Assembly: GCF_005239225.2 (NCBI RefSeq)
Contig: NC_133294.1
Coordinates: 5,617,576 to 5,681,575 of the forward strand
Length of the DNA: 64,000 nucleotides
Source of the DNA: Populus alba
Taxonomy: Eukaryota; Streptophyta; Magnoliopsida; Malpighiales; Salicaceae
Direction of reading: 5' to 3'
The position numbers were made by a program, and so were the translations under genes. Positions 48,541 through 60,589 of the stretch are shown piece after piece. Under the pieces are notes generated by a model. The model had not been told where the DNA came from and searched no databases. It saw only the letters and a list, made by a program, of their open reading frames with translations. The first letter of the stretch is position 1, and the number at the start of each line of letters is the position of its first letter.

Positions 48541-48901
48541 TTACGAAACTCAGTTAAAAAAATATAAAAAATTTATTTTATAAAAACAGCGTTTCAAACT
48601 CAATTTTTTTAGTGAACCCCATAATATAAAATATAGTTTTATAATTATCAAATACCTTATTATATTTTTTATACCACAAACATAAAATCCAGGTGCAAAA
48701 CAAACACACCGGCAATGCTGTAGATAGGATGTTAAGTGGACAATTTTGGTTTGGTCTCCTCAAAAAGAGTTGAAGTGCTACCGTTTTCAAACTATATTTG
48801 GCAACGACATTATCTTCTTAGCTTCTGTATGCACAATACAACTAGAACTTTCACTGTTTTATGTTATTAAAATTTAAAACATATTACAACCTTGTCAACA
48901 A

Positions 48902-48973
48902 TCCGTTGTAGTCTAGTTGGTTAGGATACTCGGCTCTCACCCGAGAGACCCGGGTTCAAGTCCCGGCAACGGA
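48902..48973 (+). tRNA. tRNA-Glu (anticodon CTC)
   Basis: 72 bases that fold as a complete cloverleaf. The acceptor arms TCCGTTG and CAACGGA pair fully. The D-arm region is TAGTCTAGTTGGTTAGGATA. The anticodon arm CTCGG-CTCTCAC-CCGAG gives anticodon CTC, reading the Glu codon GAG. The T arm holds GGTTCAAGTCC. No intron and no encoded CCA, as expected in a nuclear gene. Internal A and B boxes should drive RNA polymerase III. It stands alone, 184 bases before the SNI1 start codon and on the same strand. Confidence 0.97.
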
Positions 48974-48974
48974 A

Positions 48975-48980
48975 TTTTTT
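48975..48980 (+). terminator. RNA polymerase III terminator of tRNA-Glu
   Basis: A run of six T directly after the tRNA 3' end. Confidence 0.9.
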
Positions 48981-49157
48981 CTCCCCTCTGGTTTCCTAAT
49001 TTTATTTCTTATAATATCTATTATTTCCATTTCCTTATAAGAGAAGTTATAGGGAAAAAAAGATTTTAGGCGGGAAATAATAGAAATCTTTTTTTGGCGG
49101 CCATACTGAAGCCCAAATTAACAATTCCACCTTCTAGGGTTTCTAGTGGAGAGAAGA

Positions 49158-52100
49158 ATGAAGAGAGCATGCATCGAAGAGAACCTTTTAGCGATCCTCG
49201 ACTCCGCCTCCGATTCTAAACACACACCAGACGCCAACGATGACAGTAAGCCTTTTCCACACCACTTTTTAATCTAAGCTTATTAATTTTTAATTAATCG
49301 CGTTTTCAATTGAAACGCTAGGGCTTGCATTTCTGGAAGCAGTTCGCAGCGCTTGCATTGTTAATGAAAATCCTCCAACAAGGTGATTAATTTCCTTTTT
49401 AATTTTCTTCAAATCATAAAAAAAATTATATTTGTAAATTTCCTTTTGGTTAATATTTTGGAAACTGCTCTATGAAGCAGCAAAATGCGTGAGGCGGTGT
49501 TTCAAATTTTGAGGGTTGGGAAATCATTGGAATTGATTACCGAAAGTTTTCGCCTTTTAAATGAGTTGGATAAGGTACTTAATTGCTTCTCTTTGGACCT
49601 TACTGTTAATTTAATCTTAATTTAGACTTGTTTTCTTTAATACTTTAACTTAAGAGTTTGGACTTGGGATACATGAAGATTTTATTTGTGATTTTTCCTG
49701 CGTTTAGCGTTTTCCACGCGTGTATTTGTCAGAGAAAGAAGCATCAGAGTCATCTCACCTAGTCGTGGTTGAGGAGGTATTAAGTTTTGCTTTTATCCAA
49801 GTGTGTTTTTGATCAATGTTTCTAATTGCCGTATTTTGATGAGGATGATGATAGATATTACGTTCTTTTGTTGCTGGATATTAGGGCTGGTCGCCATTTC
49901 TTTTTAATTTGGAAAATGCATCTAGAGAGAGGGAAGCTGGTGGCAGAAGCATTAGCGGACCACTTGACTCATTGGTGAGTTGGTTGTGATTGAAATCACC
50001 GTGGTTGAATTGTGTTATTTTCTTTAAGAGGTGCTTGTTCTTGTGATTTAAAGAGTGCACCACCAGATAGTATTCCTGGTTTTGAATAATTTCTTTGAAG
50101 TTGTTTGTTAGTGAAAGCTTATGTTTGTTACCTGCATCCTGCTTTTTTATTCTATTTTGTTGGCTCTGTTGTTCCCAGGGTTTCCTTCAGTTAATGCAAG
50201 AACTTGCTGAAGTGGCTAATGAGGGAAACCTTCAAGCATTAGAAATAAAGGTTAGTTTATTTATTCTTTTTTCAAGTAAATAAGAGATAAGACAAGGTGC
50301 AGTGTCTTTTAGGTGCTAATAGCACACTTGTTTATAGGTTTTTCAATTTAAATTTTATGAAGGTTGGGATACTCTTCCCTGTTCAGTCACTTGCTGAGCA
50401 TTCTTCTGATGTGCCTTTCTTTTAGTCACTGAGGAACATGTTGCTGTTTCAATATCTTGTCAATGCTCTTGAAGGAGACTTTTTACCACGTAATAGGGTG
50501 TATGAAGGTATTATCACATGCCTTGTTCGTATGCTTTTTGGTACTTGTGAGATATAAACAGCTTATTATTGTATTGCAGAAACCATGAATTGGACCCACC
50601 TAAGGGAGTCTTTGCTCAACATGCTTTTGGTATATCCTCACCTTCTAGTTGTAAATCTCAATGTATCTTGTTACTCAATGAGTGTGATGCTGTAATCCTT
50701 AATTGATGTCTTAGAACCTTCAGCCATCTAAAATTTTTAATTGCCATTTCTTCCATTTAATTTATATTTTTTCTCCTACTTGGAGGCATTGTGTGGCTAT
50801 TAAATGTTTGAAGATGTGAATATCTTGTATCATATTTATTTTGCAGAGTGCAAGAAGAATAAACTACAAAGGCTTGATGAAAGATTGCTTGTCCATTATG
50901 TGTGGATTATTTGACGTTTCTGCTGGAATAAGTGAGGATCTAGAATCTCCTGATAATGCTGCTTCAAAACTATCTCATAATGGCAATGCAGCTTCAGCAT
51001 TAGCTTTATTTGAATTAGGAAATAATGCTTGTATTGCCTTGCAAAAACTTCTGATAATGGCAAGTCACTAAAAAGACTCCTTGAGTTAAGAATATTTAAA
51101 ATCATCTTTTCTATAAACCCTGATGCTGTTGACTTTTCTAGATTATGGACCTTGATATGTCTAGGAAGAAAGCAGACATGCAAGGTTCTACAACCAGAGC
51201 TGATGGTGTGAGGTATTTACTTGCACTCATTTATCTCTGTGATTTTTGATTGAGTAAAGTGAACATGTTGCTATGATTTGATTCAGGACCCCTCTAATGG
51301 AGATAATTTTGGATGAGCTAACTTATGACACAGATATGATTTCTCCATTTCTTAAGGTATCCTTTTTAAGTTGTCAAGTACTCCCTTCTGTGTATGCTAT
51401 GCATTCATAAAGATGCAGAATCTCTGAAAGATTTAGGTGGGGGTACTAGTCTTGTTCTGGCTTCCTGGCTTTGGAATCAGAGATCACTTTTGGCCAGAAC
51501 CTCGAAATAAAATATCATTCTTTCACTTTTTTCCATTACTTCTATGCTTTCTTTATTAGCTGGTTTTAGCAAGCTTTCATTCTCAGATGGTCTGTAGGTA
51601 CTAAACCATGGGATTTTTTTCCTGATATTTTCATGCTATTTTTTGCATGATTAGGTGTTGCATTTAGAATTGTAAGCAGTTTCCCACTTAGATTCCTGTT
51701 ATCTATTTTTTATGCTGTTGTTTAATATCTCTGTTGAAGTTGTTGAATCAAGCAAGTGAAGATATTCTTCTTCTCATGATCAGAATGATTTGCAGGTATT
51801 TAATGAGCCTAAGTGGAAGCTCGAAATCATCTTGCAGTATTTTTCAAAATACACCACTAGAGTAAGTGAGCTGTCAATTTTGTTGTCATATAAAATAATG
51901 TGCATTTTCCCCAAAGCTTTTTTGGTAAACATGTAGGTGGTTAAAAGCATCTATAACTCTGACTACTTGTTTACGGGGATATATTTTATTCTGTAGCTGT
52001 CCACTCGAACTAGGAGATCAAATGGTCCTACTGATGATGCAACAACATTCAGTGGAGTCTTAAACTGCTTTTCCAATATCACCAGCACACGAAGCATTAC

Positions 52101-53367
52101 CAAAAAGATAAAAGCAGATGTAGTTCAGGTGCTTTTAGCACATGCTTTTCAGGTGATTATTCTTGCTTTCAACTAGTTATACAATAGTCAACAATGCAAG
52201 TACCTAAATTTGGGGTGGTGCTAGTACTTTTGCTTACAAATTCGTTCTATTGCATATATAGACTACTTTCACACTGCCTTCATGCCCTGAAATTTCGTAT
52301 TATGGCCTCGGTGATTGCGTATATACATCATGCTATTTCTATGAGCACAATTTCATTTGCAATGTATGGTTGTTGGATTGAGTTTGTGTTTCTAAAATTC
52401 TGAAATAAATAGCTTAAAGTTTTGAACACCATTTGCGGGTGTTTCCTCCCATCATACAGTGGCCTTCCTACCAAGAATCCGTGATGTGGTTGGGGTTCAT
52501 TATGGATTTTAGAAATTTAGAAGCTATAGGGTTTTGCTGCCCATTTATCCAGGCAATTTAACATATCCCCACTAGTCAATTTTCAAATCACTGAAAAAGA
52601 TAGAGAAAAATCGTTGGAAATTTATCAAGGATTTGTTCATCTGTGATTGTTCATGTTGTAGATGAGACAATTCCTAAATCTCAATGGCAAGGGTACTGTC
52701 ATTTAAGAAATTCAAAATTTGTTTCCTAGTAAAAAAATGGTTTTTTTTTTTCAATCATAAGGTTTAGTAACAATATTCTTCTGTAAATAGGTTTAGTGTA
52801 AAGTGAAAGATCTGGGCCCTGTTTGTCCAGTACGATTCTTGTTTTGATTTGATCGAATTTTGGACTCTTTTCAGGCACATTTGTCATCGTCATCTCAACA
52901 AGATGCTGATGGCATCTCTGCTTCGAAGGATGAAGGAAAGAGCGGCTCTCTAGTGGAAATATGCGAGAATATAATCTCTGCATTTAGTAATTTGAGAAGA
53001 ACATATGCGTAAGAATCTATATTTAATTTTTATTGCCAGAATTTATGTTTTATGATGATAAAAATCGAGGCATAAGATTAGGTTTTTTGTGCAAATAATT
53101 GCCCACAAATTTATTGGCGGGAATGGCATGCTGCTCCGCTGAAGGTGACAGAGAGTGATAACCTTGGTATCATTCTGAATGGAAATCAAAATCAGTATCC
53201 TACATCATCATCATCATTTTTATTCAATGGAAGGTACATCATCATAATAACAAGATCTTAGCAAAATTTGATCACGGTGCAGGAAGATGGAGATTTTGCC
53301 AATTGGAAAGGAGGCCCTGTTTACTGCAGCAACAATCCTCTCAACAGAGACAGGAGCTCATGTATAA
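49158..53367 (+). CDS. SNI1: SNI1, negative regulator of systemic acquired resistance (15 exons)
   Basis: Predicted 466-residue nuclear protein. SNI1 is known in Arabidopsis as a repressor of salicylic-acid defence genes and as a partner of the SMC5/6 complex in DNA damage control. Exons: 49158-49245, 49322-49382, 49481-49574, 49708-49776, 49885-49974, 50179-50250, 50426-50507, 50580-50629, 50847-51059, 51142-51212, 51287-51356, 51796-51861, 51997-52152, 52875-53008, 53283-53367. They total 1401 bases with consistent phases. Recognised text includes RESLLNMLLSARRINYK, DMSRKKADMQGSTTRADGVR, LDELTYDTDMISPFLKV and MEILPIGKEALFTAATIL. The protein is all-helical in look, without catalytic motifs. 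Intron 9 (51060-51141) appears to use a GC donor. Identification is from memory of SNI1 sequences, supported by its position next to a deacylase gene as in Arabidopsis. Length is slightly above the Arabidopsis protein. Confidence 0.88.
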
Positions 53368-54303
53368 GAAAGGATGCAGGTAATCCGAACATATTGTTAC
53401 CATGTGGACATGCTCCTCTGAAGTGCTTGTAAAGAATATCTCTGTAAGCTATTCATATCTTTTGTAGCTAAATTGATCATTTCACTTAAATATCATACTA
53501 GTTTCTTCTGGCTCTCTTGAATTCCTCCCTACCTTTTGCCTTGTTAACACGCCAATGAGATTCAACAGCATTTCTAAAGAAAGCAATGAATATTAGGTTT
53601 TCGAGAATGAGGGTGCTGCTGCCGCATTAGCTGCAGCCACAACAGTACTCGGGAGTAACACCAAACAAATCGTAATCATCTATTAAGTGATTCATTATAC
53701 CTACAAAGAAGGATAGTGATTTACTTTAGCCAGAATTATACACCTGAATAATGAGAGTGGACAACAGACCTGCTCACAGAATTAGAAAAGAGTGGCGTAT
53801 AACATGCAATTTCTCTTCAAGAATATACGAGTACAGTAATTTTGAGTAACATCTGTTGAACAATGTGATTAACAAGGGTAACCATGTCCAATTGCATGAT
53901 CACTTATTCAGCTGGAACCATATGCCAGCGGAGACACATAAAGGGGCTTAGAGTGGGCAGGCCTGTCGGCTAATTGTGCAGCTCAGAAGAGCTGGCATGG
54001 AAGCCTCAATCACCATCCAACTTGTCAGGTAAAAAGACCCCCTGCTTAATCATAAATTGTTTACATCCACTGGTAGACGCTAAATGTTGTTAACTTCTGT
54101 CTCACAAGGAGATATTAGATCAACTGCAGCACTTCATCCCCCACATGAACCGATCAATTAATGGTTTTTCCTGTTTCCTCATTAGTGCTCCTGAAATGGC
54201 TCCACAGATTTTAGTTATTGAACTCAAACCCTAAATGTTGACATTAATCATGACAATAAACAACTTTCACCGAACCAGTAGAGATTATGTCAGCTGTTGG
54301 CAC
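53368..54303. other. Shared 3' region between SNI1 and the deacylase gene
   Basis: The two genes converge here, so both 3' UTRs probably lie in this 936-base interval. A short Ala-rich frame around 53600-53680 has no family match I can name. No other gene seen. Confidence 0.6.
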
Positions 54304-55765
54304 TCACTTGGATGATTGTGAAGAGTCAAGTTGCATTGTGACCGGTCCATCATTCACTAAATTAACCTTCAAACCATCCAAAGCATCAAAGTTAGGGAAT
54401 TGACCTCAAGATAAAAATTGCGACACTGAAGAGAAAGGGCAAAGGTATTGTACCTTCATCATTGCTCCGAACACACCATCTAAAAAAAAAAAAGCAATTG
54501 GAAAAATCAGGAAGGAATAGATCATTTCTGAAGCAATTATAGGATGAAGAATGTAGAAACAATTAAGTAATTCACTCATAACGTTAATCGTACATTTACA
54601 TCAAACATTCACGCTTCCAATTTGAACTGCAGATAGTTGGTTCAAGCAAAATACAGTTATTGTTCATTCAAAACTTTAAAACTGCATGTATTTCATAATT
54701 ATACCCAAAAATTTTCAGTATAATCTGCCACCTCACTTCATACATAGTTTAATACAAGAAATAAAAAAATATATAGTATTTTGATGTATTTTTAAATAAA
54801 AATATATTTTAAAAAACAACCTCTAAAACTAGCTCTAAGAAAGATCTTTGTTAGCATTTTTCGTTTCTTTACGCGACAAATCTTACTAACTGGGTGAATG
54901 AAATGATAACATGATACCATAACCAACCAAAAACAAAAACAAACAGAAGCAAGCAAATAAGAGTACCTTTTATTGCATCCGGTCTGTAAGCTTTCCGAAA
55001 TTTATCAACCAAAGATTCATAGAAAGGTTTTGCCTTCTGGGGTGGCATTGCTACATGAAAATCCGGCTTGTTTCCCTTCAACACCCCATACAATGTAAAT
55101 TGGCTCACTATCAAAACACAGGCAACTAGCATTATAACTATATGCGCTTGAACACAAAATCAAAAACAAAACAAAATCCCAATAGCTTTACAACATTACT
55201 AAGAAAACCATCCCTTTAATTCGAAACTGCAAGTTGTTATTATATTTTTTTTTTTTTGTTTTTTCTCTCTTGGCCCAACAAGATGGTGGTGTGTAAACGA
55301 ATACCTAACAGAACTTCGTAATTTCTCTGCATAACCTGCGCATATGCACACAACACACATTAAAAAAACAATTGTCTACACAACATAGAGAGAAAGAGGT
55401 GAGTAATTACATTCTGGTCCCATCCTCTGCCAGTACTCTCGTTTGTAAACAACCTCATGTTCAACACTTTACGGCATCTACTCAGAAATTAAAACTCAAT
55501 CACTCACACCGTTATCAATAGCATGATTAAACACACAAAAAACCAAAAGGGTTTGTTTTAGATTACATGTAATCAGCATTGGAGTCGGTATCAGACTCGT
55601 GAAGCCCAACAAGAACAAGAAGGCCTGGTCCAATCTCCGATACCATGTGGCCATCAACCTGTAATCAGCACAATTGGTAAAAAGCTGCAGAGATGTGAAG
55701 GAGAGGGAGAGTGGAAAAGTGACCTCCACACTGGCAGAGGTGACTCGCTGGACTACGGCTCTCAT
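54304..55765 (-). CDS. DTD1: D-aminoacyl-tRNA deacylase (DTD), seven exons
   Basis: Hydrolyses D-amino acids wrongly attached to tRNA (and, in the family, glycine on tRNA-Ala), protecting translation; acts as a homodimer. Minus-strand exons in order: 55765-55724, 55658-55567, 55477-55411, 55335-55305, 55107-54967, 54479-54454, 54366-54304, totalling 462 bases for 153 residues, the normal family length. The N-terminus is MRAVVQRVTSASVE. The two family signature motifs are present: SQFTLYG (79-85) and NDGPVT (138-143), which line the active site where a Gly-cisPro pair rejects L-amino acids. All introns are GT-AG. An upstream in-frame Met at 55876 would add a 37-residue Ser/Lys-rich leader that could be an organelle targeting peptide; I chose the conserved start. 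The Arabidopsis counterpart, from memory, is At4g18460. Confidence 0.93.
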
Positions 55766-55989
55766 GGCTCTGATTTGGAGAGTTTTGCAGCTGGCAAAGG
55801 TGGACTTCTTGGCAGTTTTGTCGGCGGACTTGGCGAAGGATGGAAGAGGAGAGAGCGAGTGGTGGAGGCAGTGCATTTTTCTTTACTTCCTCAACAGTCG
55901 AAGCTAATATGGGCCAGACTTGGCATAGACCAACTTGTCTCGCAGCATTGGACCACTTCAACTACACAGGCTTTTCAAAGAAACAACTT

Positions 55990-56404
55990 CTTCAAATAAT
56001 AATAATAATAATGCTACTAAAATATCTTGATTATTTATTTTTGAGAAAACTCAGTTTAGTCTTTTAACAGGAAAACTTTCAGAAATTTATAGCTATGCTT
56101 ATTTCATCATGAATTTTAACAAAAATAAAATAAAATAATCAAAGTTCACACAAAATAGTATAATTTTTATGGCATAAAACATGCAGTTTATATGGTGAAT
56201 GCATCAATGGAAGTAGTTTTGGAGAGAATGCTTTGGAAATCTAATTAAGAATTACATTCTAGGAACTCAATCTAGACATAAACTATAGTTTGGGGTTTAA
56301 TTTGAGAATTATTTTTATTATTTACATTTATTTCCCCTATGCCGCGCATTGCTATTTTATTAATTATTTTCTGAGTTCTTCCTATTAGTTACTTCTTATT
56401 ACTC

Positions 56405-56457
<53 letters not shown>

Positions 56458-56606
56458 CTAGGGGAGAAAAATTTAAGGTGGATATATTGCTGTCACTTTT
56501 GATAAGTTATGAATTTTATCAAAATCTACCTCCAAAGAGGAAGAAGAAGAAGTAGAAAGAAAAATAAATAAATCCAATCATGTATGTATATTACATTCTC
56601 TCCCTG
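55990..56606. other. Intergenic DNA between the deacylase and peroxidase genes
   Basis: AT-rich, with an (AT)n microsatellite at about 56410-56457. Promoter of the deacylase lies at the left side, the 3' UTR of the peroxidase at the right. Nothing else seen. Confidence 0.55.
56410..56457. repeat. (AT)n microsatellite
   Basis: About 23 uninterrupted TA/AT units. Confidence 0.95.
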
Positions 56607-58502
56607 TCATGTTCCCCTTTCCACTCCTATCGAACCCATCTTTTCCATGGCTGCTGCAAATGCTTGGAAGAATTTATGCTTATCCGTTCCTAGTTGTAGA
56701 ACCAAGGGCTTGGTTCTTGGGTCCAAAAATAGAGCTTGGTCTGAGGCCAACAAGCCCAATTTAGCCTCCAAATTCCCATAATAAGCATGATCAAACACAA
56801 ATGGAGTGGTCACATCGAAAGGAGCAACAGTGTCTGAATTCCCACCGAATTGTGGGCAGGACATTCTGAGAGCCTTTAGTAGCCTTGGATCCATGTCAGG
56901 ATCAGGCTGCTTAGAGCCACGGTAGTTGTAGAGTCGGCTAACAAATTGCTTACAGTGTGCAAATCCAAATGTATGAGCACCAGAAAGAACAACGAGGTCC
57001 TCAAGTGTCAGTCCTTTGGAGTTGAAGAGTTTTAGTTGTTGATCAACTGTGAAATTTGCCCTAGGAATGTTGTAAGGGACCCTTGACGCCATTGATATCT
57101 TTCCATCCCACCTTCCTTTCTTTACTTGGTAATAAGGACCTCCTGCCTGAGCCACATAAACATGACAGAAGAAATCAGGGCACACCCTTGATTTCTGGAT
57201 AAAATAGCATCATCAATCGATACTGACCATGATGTTTTAATAATGTTTTACTTGAATCTCATGATGTAATGATGATTGATCTTGTCCCTAATCGAGACCT
57301 GATTTAACCAACCCTGAAGACTGGAAATTCCAGTGTTGTTTTGGTGAGGACGAATTACATGCACAGTGGCTTTAGCTTTTCAAAGCAAACCTGTGAAGGA
57401 AACGACGAAAAGGCGGCGAGTAGGTATATTAACAGTCTGTTAAGTTTACTTGTTTTCGGGTTGTTTGGACGATTTGATTTTCTTAAAAAAATTTAATTAG
57501 TACATCAAAATAATATATAAAAAAATTAATTTTAAACAATAAAATTTTCAAATTTTACCTAATTCTTGTTGGAACCCAATACCAATACTAAACGGGAAAA
57601 AAAATGATCAAACTGCTTTTTTGTCTCCACCTTTCTACTTTGCAATCATTATGCAGGAGATGTATTTCCACCAACGGAAAAGAGGGAAATTAATTTGTCT
57701 TCTAAATTTCTAAGCAGACTATGGAATAACACTACAGCACCTTGCCATTTCAGCAGAGAACATCAGAACTCAACCCTTAACATAGAGATACTTTTGGTAT
57801 GGAGAAATTTAATTAAGAGCATAAACCGAAATGAAAGGGCATAATCAGTATGATATTCAAGAAGGAAAATGAGGGACATACAAGGTGGACATAATCTCTG
57901 GCTGCAATTGCAAGAATATCTGCACTAGAAACAACGCCAGGGCACTTGCTCTCCACCAAGGCCTTGGCCTTGCTTATAGTCTGAAATCCCTCTACCCTTA
58001 AGTCCTGATTGTCCTCTGCATCCTTCTCTGCCAACACTTCACTTCCAGGCGTTGTTGATATCAATATTGATGCATCACAGCCCTTCAATATAATCACAAA
58101 TCAGGTAATTTATCAATCAATAATTATTATGATCAGCTAAGATGCACGAGGGTGGCAGTGCATGCTACAAAAAATGTGATAAGCTAAAACATATAGCATG
58201 CATGGTAAGGATAATGGAGAATATGGAATTTAGTTTACCTGTACAAAGCAGTCATGGAAGAGAAGGCGAATGGTGGCTGGCCCAGAAACTGGCGCTTCTT
58301 TGAACTGCTGGGAAGTGACTGAACCAACAAGTTGCTCAAGTTGAGGGCATGTTTTTGCGTAGTAATCAACAGATAATTGGCGTGGGCTGCTAGTACTGCT
58401 GATTTCTCTGGCTGCACAATTTGAGGCGGTTAGAGCAAATAAGAAACTAAGCAAGAAAGTGCAAGTGGAACAAGAAGAAGAAGAAGAAGAAAGAGAAGGC
58501 AT
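56607..58502 (-). CDS. Class III secretory peroxidase (three exons), lacking one disulfide pair
   Basis: Predicted secreted haem peroxidase of 334 residues that oxidises phenolics with H2O2 in the cell wall or vacuole. Minus-strand exons: 58502-58239, 58082-57882, 57146-56607; introns GT-AG. Residues 1 to about 31 form a signal peptide. Distal Arg79 and His83 lie in [11 protein letters not shown] and proximal His213 in [12 protein letters not shown]. Mature cysteines are 52, 85, 90, 135, 220 and 252. The conserved fifth Cys is Ser141 ([10 protein letters not shown]) and the C-terminus stops at SIGVERGT before the conserved eighth Cys, so the C5-C8 disulfide cannot form while the other three can. 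The start at 58502 gives a normal signal peptide; a Met upstream (58613) is in frame but less likely. The [20 protein letters not shown] text recalls peroxidase 19-type members. Exact isoform not assigned. Confidence 0.92.
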
Positions 58503-58580
58503 GATTGTTGTATATGCAGGGCAGCTTAGGACAGTGAAGAAATACATGCACAAGTGAAGGCCCAGAAGTGAGAGTTTCTT

Positions 58581-58590
58581 GAGGTATATA
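58581..58590 (-). promoter_or_regulatory. TATA-like element of the peroxidase gene
   Basis: Read on the minus strand the string is tatatacctc, about 80 bases before the start codon at 58502. Confidence 0.45.
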
Positions 58591-59011
58591 GATTGCCATG
58601 TTAAAAAGAACAAAAAGAAAAGAAAAGTAGAGAATGAACACCCGTGAGGTGTGTGTTAGTATTACAGTACGTAATGATTTTTAAATGTTTTTCACTTAAA
58701 CATGTAATAAAATTATATATTTGAAACATGTAATTTAATGTATTTTCAAACTAAATACATGTTTTAAAACACACCCAAAACATTTTCCAACACAAAAAAG
58801 AAAAAAAAAATCAGAGCTTGAAGCTCCAAAAGGAAAAACAAATATATATACATGAAGCTAGAGGTAGGGAACCAAAGAGAAATGGTAATTGGGGGAGGGT
58901 AAAGAATACGTGAATACGTGAATTGAGCCATATAAAAGTAAAGAATACTCTTTAATGGCAAGCCTTCAATTTAATGCATATTCTTGTCCAATTAAAAAAT
59001 GGGGATCTAGC
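58591..59011. other. Peroxidase promoter region
   Basis: 58670-58770 has MITE-like AT words. 58926-58948 contains a 23-base string repeated at 59009-59031 at the start of the SINE. No gene. Confidence 0.5.
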
Positions 59012-59231
59012 CATATAAAAGTAAAGAATACACATGAGGTTGTGGTCTAGTGGTTGAAGAGACTTGTTTCCTTCCTCCACACCAGGGTTCAAGCCCCACT
59101 TGTGTACGCCTGTCATCTTCACGGTGTCTTACATGCTTACTGGACTTGCAGGATGTTCAGTAAGCCTGAGGATTAGTTGTGGTACGCGCAAGCTGGTTCG
59201 GACACCCCGGATTAAAAAAAAAAAAAAAAAA
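59012..59231 (+). mobile_element. tRNA-derived SINE with poly-A tail
   Basis: The head has an A-box-like gtggtctagtgg (59042) and a clear B box GGTTCAAGCCC (59086-59096), so transcription by RNA polymerase III is expected. The body ends ggtacgcgcaagctggttcg, then gacaccccgg, a conserved 3' part of plant SINEs of this type, then 18 A. A target duplication with one mismatch flanks it: ggggatctagc (59001-59011) and ggcgatctagc (59232-59242). The first 20 bases match DNA 83 bases upstream and are probably filler rather than SINE. Confidence 0.88.
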
Positions 59232-59242
59232 GGCGATCTAGC

Positions 59243-60589
59243 TAATAGAAATGGAAATGGCAAGCAACAATCCATTCACGGGAACAAGGCGTCGAAGAGA
59301 CAAGTATCTTTTTCTTCCACGAAAGAGACAAATACCACTATTTTTTCTCCTTTTTCTTGCACGACAGCTCCAACTTTGTCTCTCAAGTTATGCTGATGAA
59401 TATTAGGGAAGATCTTGTACTATAACTTGGGGTATATATGTTAGACAGTGCAATCAAGTACACATATGACCCATTTAATAATAATAATAATTAAAAAAAA
59501 AAAAAAAACATCAGGCCATCAATCACTACTAAATGCAGTGTGGTAGCTTACAAATGCTGAAACCATATTTAAATAGAAAGCTGTGTAGAACTTGAAGGCA
59601 GATGTAGAGTAAACCCCACTTAATTATGTTCTTAAATGCAGAGCCTGTGCAACCGTGAGGAGCCTCATCCATAAAACAAGAAAAAGAAGAACCAATGGTA
59701 ATTTTTTTTTAACAAAATAGCAAAATTAAAAACTTATTTATAAAAATAATATAGTTAATTGAGAAACGTAAGTTTCACCTGCGTGATCCTAAAACATGCA
59801 GATCATACATTCACAACCCTTTTAAACACGTAGGTGTGACCTACTCATCAAATCAAATTAAAATTGTCATGAACCTTTCTTCTTCTTTATCCTATATTTG
59901 TTTTTCCTCCTTTCCCTCCCCCACACCACCCTCCCTCTCTCAATCTTTCTCCTTATCACAAACAACTCTCTCTCTTCACCATGATATAATACCTTTATCT
60001 CTCTCCATGGTAATAAATACCATTACCACCATCACCACTCATAATACCTTTATTTCAATAATTCCGGGTATAATCCATCTTTCTTCTCTATTAATTTGAT
60101 TTTTATTTTTTTTTGCTAATTTTTGATTATGTAAAGGGTTATGGTTAGGGTTTTTTTTCTGTGTGGTTAGTTTAGGGTTATGTTGATTTTGGTTAAATTG
60201 ACACTAAATTATGTTAATTAACTATAAAATACATCAATTGAGCTGATAGAGTAAATCATTTAAGGATTAAATCAATGAATTAGTTTTTTTTATTATTATG
60301 TTAGGGTTAAGGTTTTTGCTGTTAGTTTCGGGATTTGTTGATTTTGATTAAATTAATTATAAATTGTGTTGATTAACTCAAAATTACACCAATTAAGTTG
60401 ATAAATGATGTTATATAAGGATAAGTCTTATGAATAGTTTTATTTATTATGTTAGGGTTTAGGGTTTTGTTGATTAATTTTTTTTTTTTAAATTATATAA
60501 CTTGATGAATTTATGATATTGATAGATTAACATTGGATTTTGTTGTGTTGTTTCACATAAAATATATTTTAGAAAGGGATTATTATGTG
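59243..60589. other. Intergenic DNA, no gene seen
   Basis: A C/T-rich stretch (59870-60020) is followed by AT-rich DNA in which gttagggttaggg-like words recur (about 60140-60160, 60300, 60455). These are too few and irregular to call a telomere-like repeat. No motif-bearing frame. Confidence 0.5.

Noticed and set aside
53590..53690. Ala-rich text as an extra SNI1 exon
   Set aside because: The SNI1 coding sequence already ends normally at 53367, and no acceptor and frame make a convincing extension.
59064..59396. 110-codon frame
   Set aside because: It runs through the SINE and its poly-A tail, so it is not a gene.
60120..60470. gttagggttaggg-like words as interstitial telomere repeat
   Set aside because: Only a few irregular occurrences, not a run of the plant tttaggg repeat.
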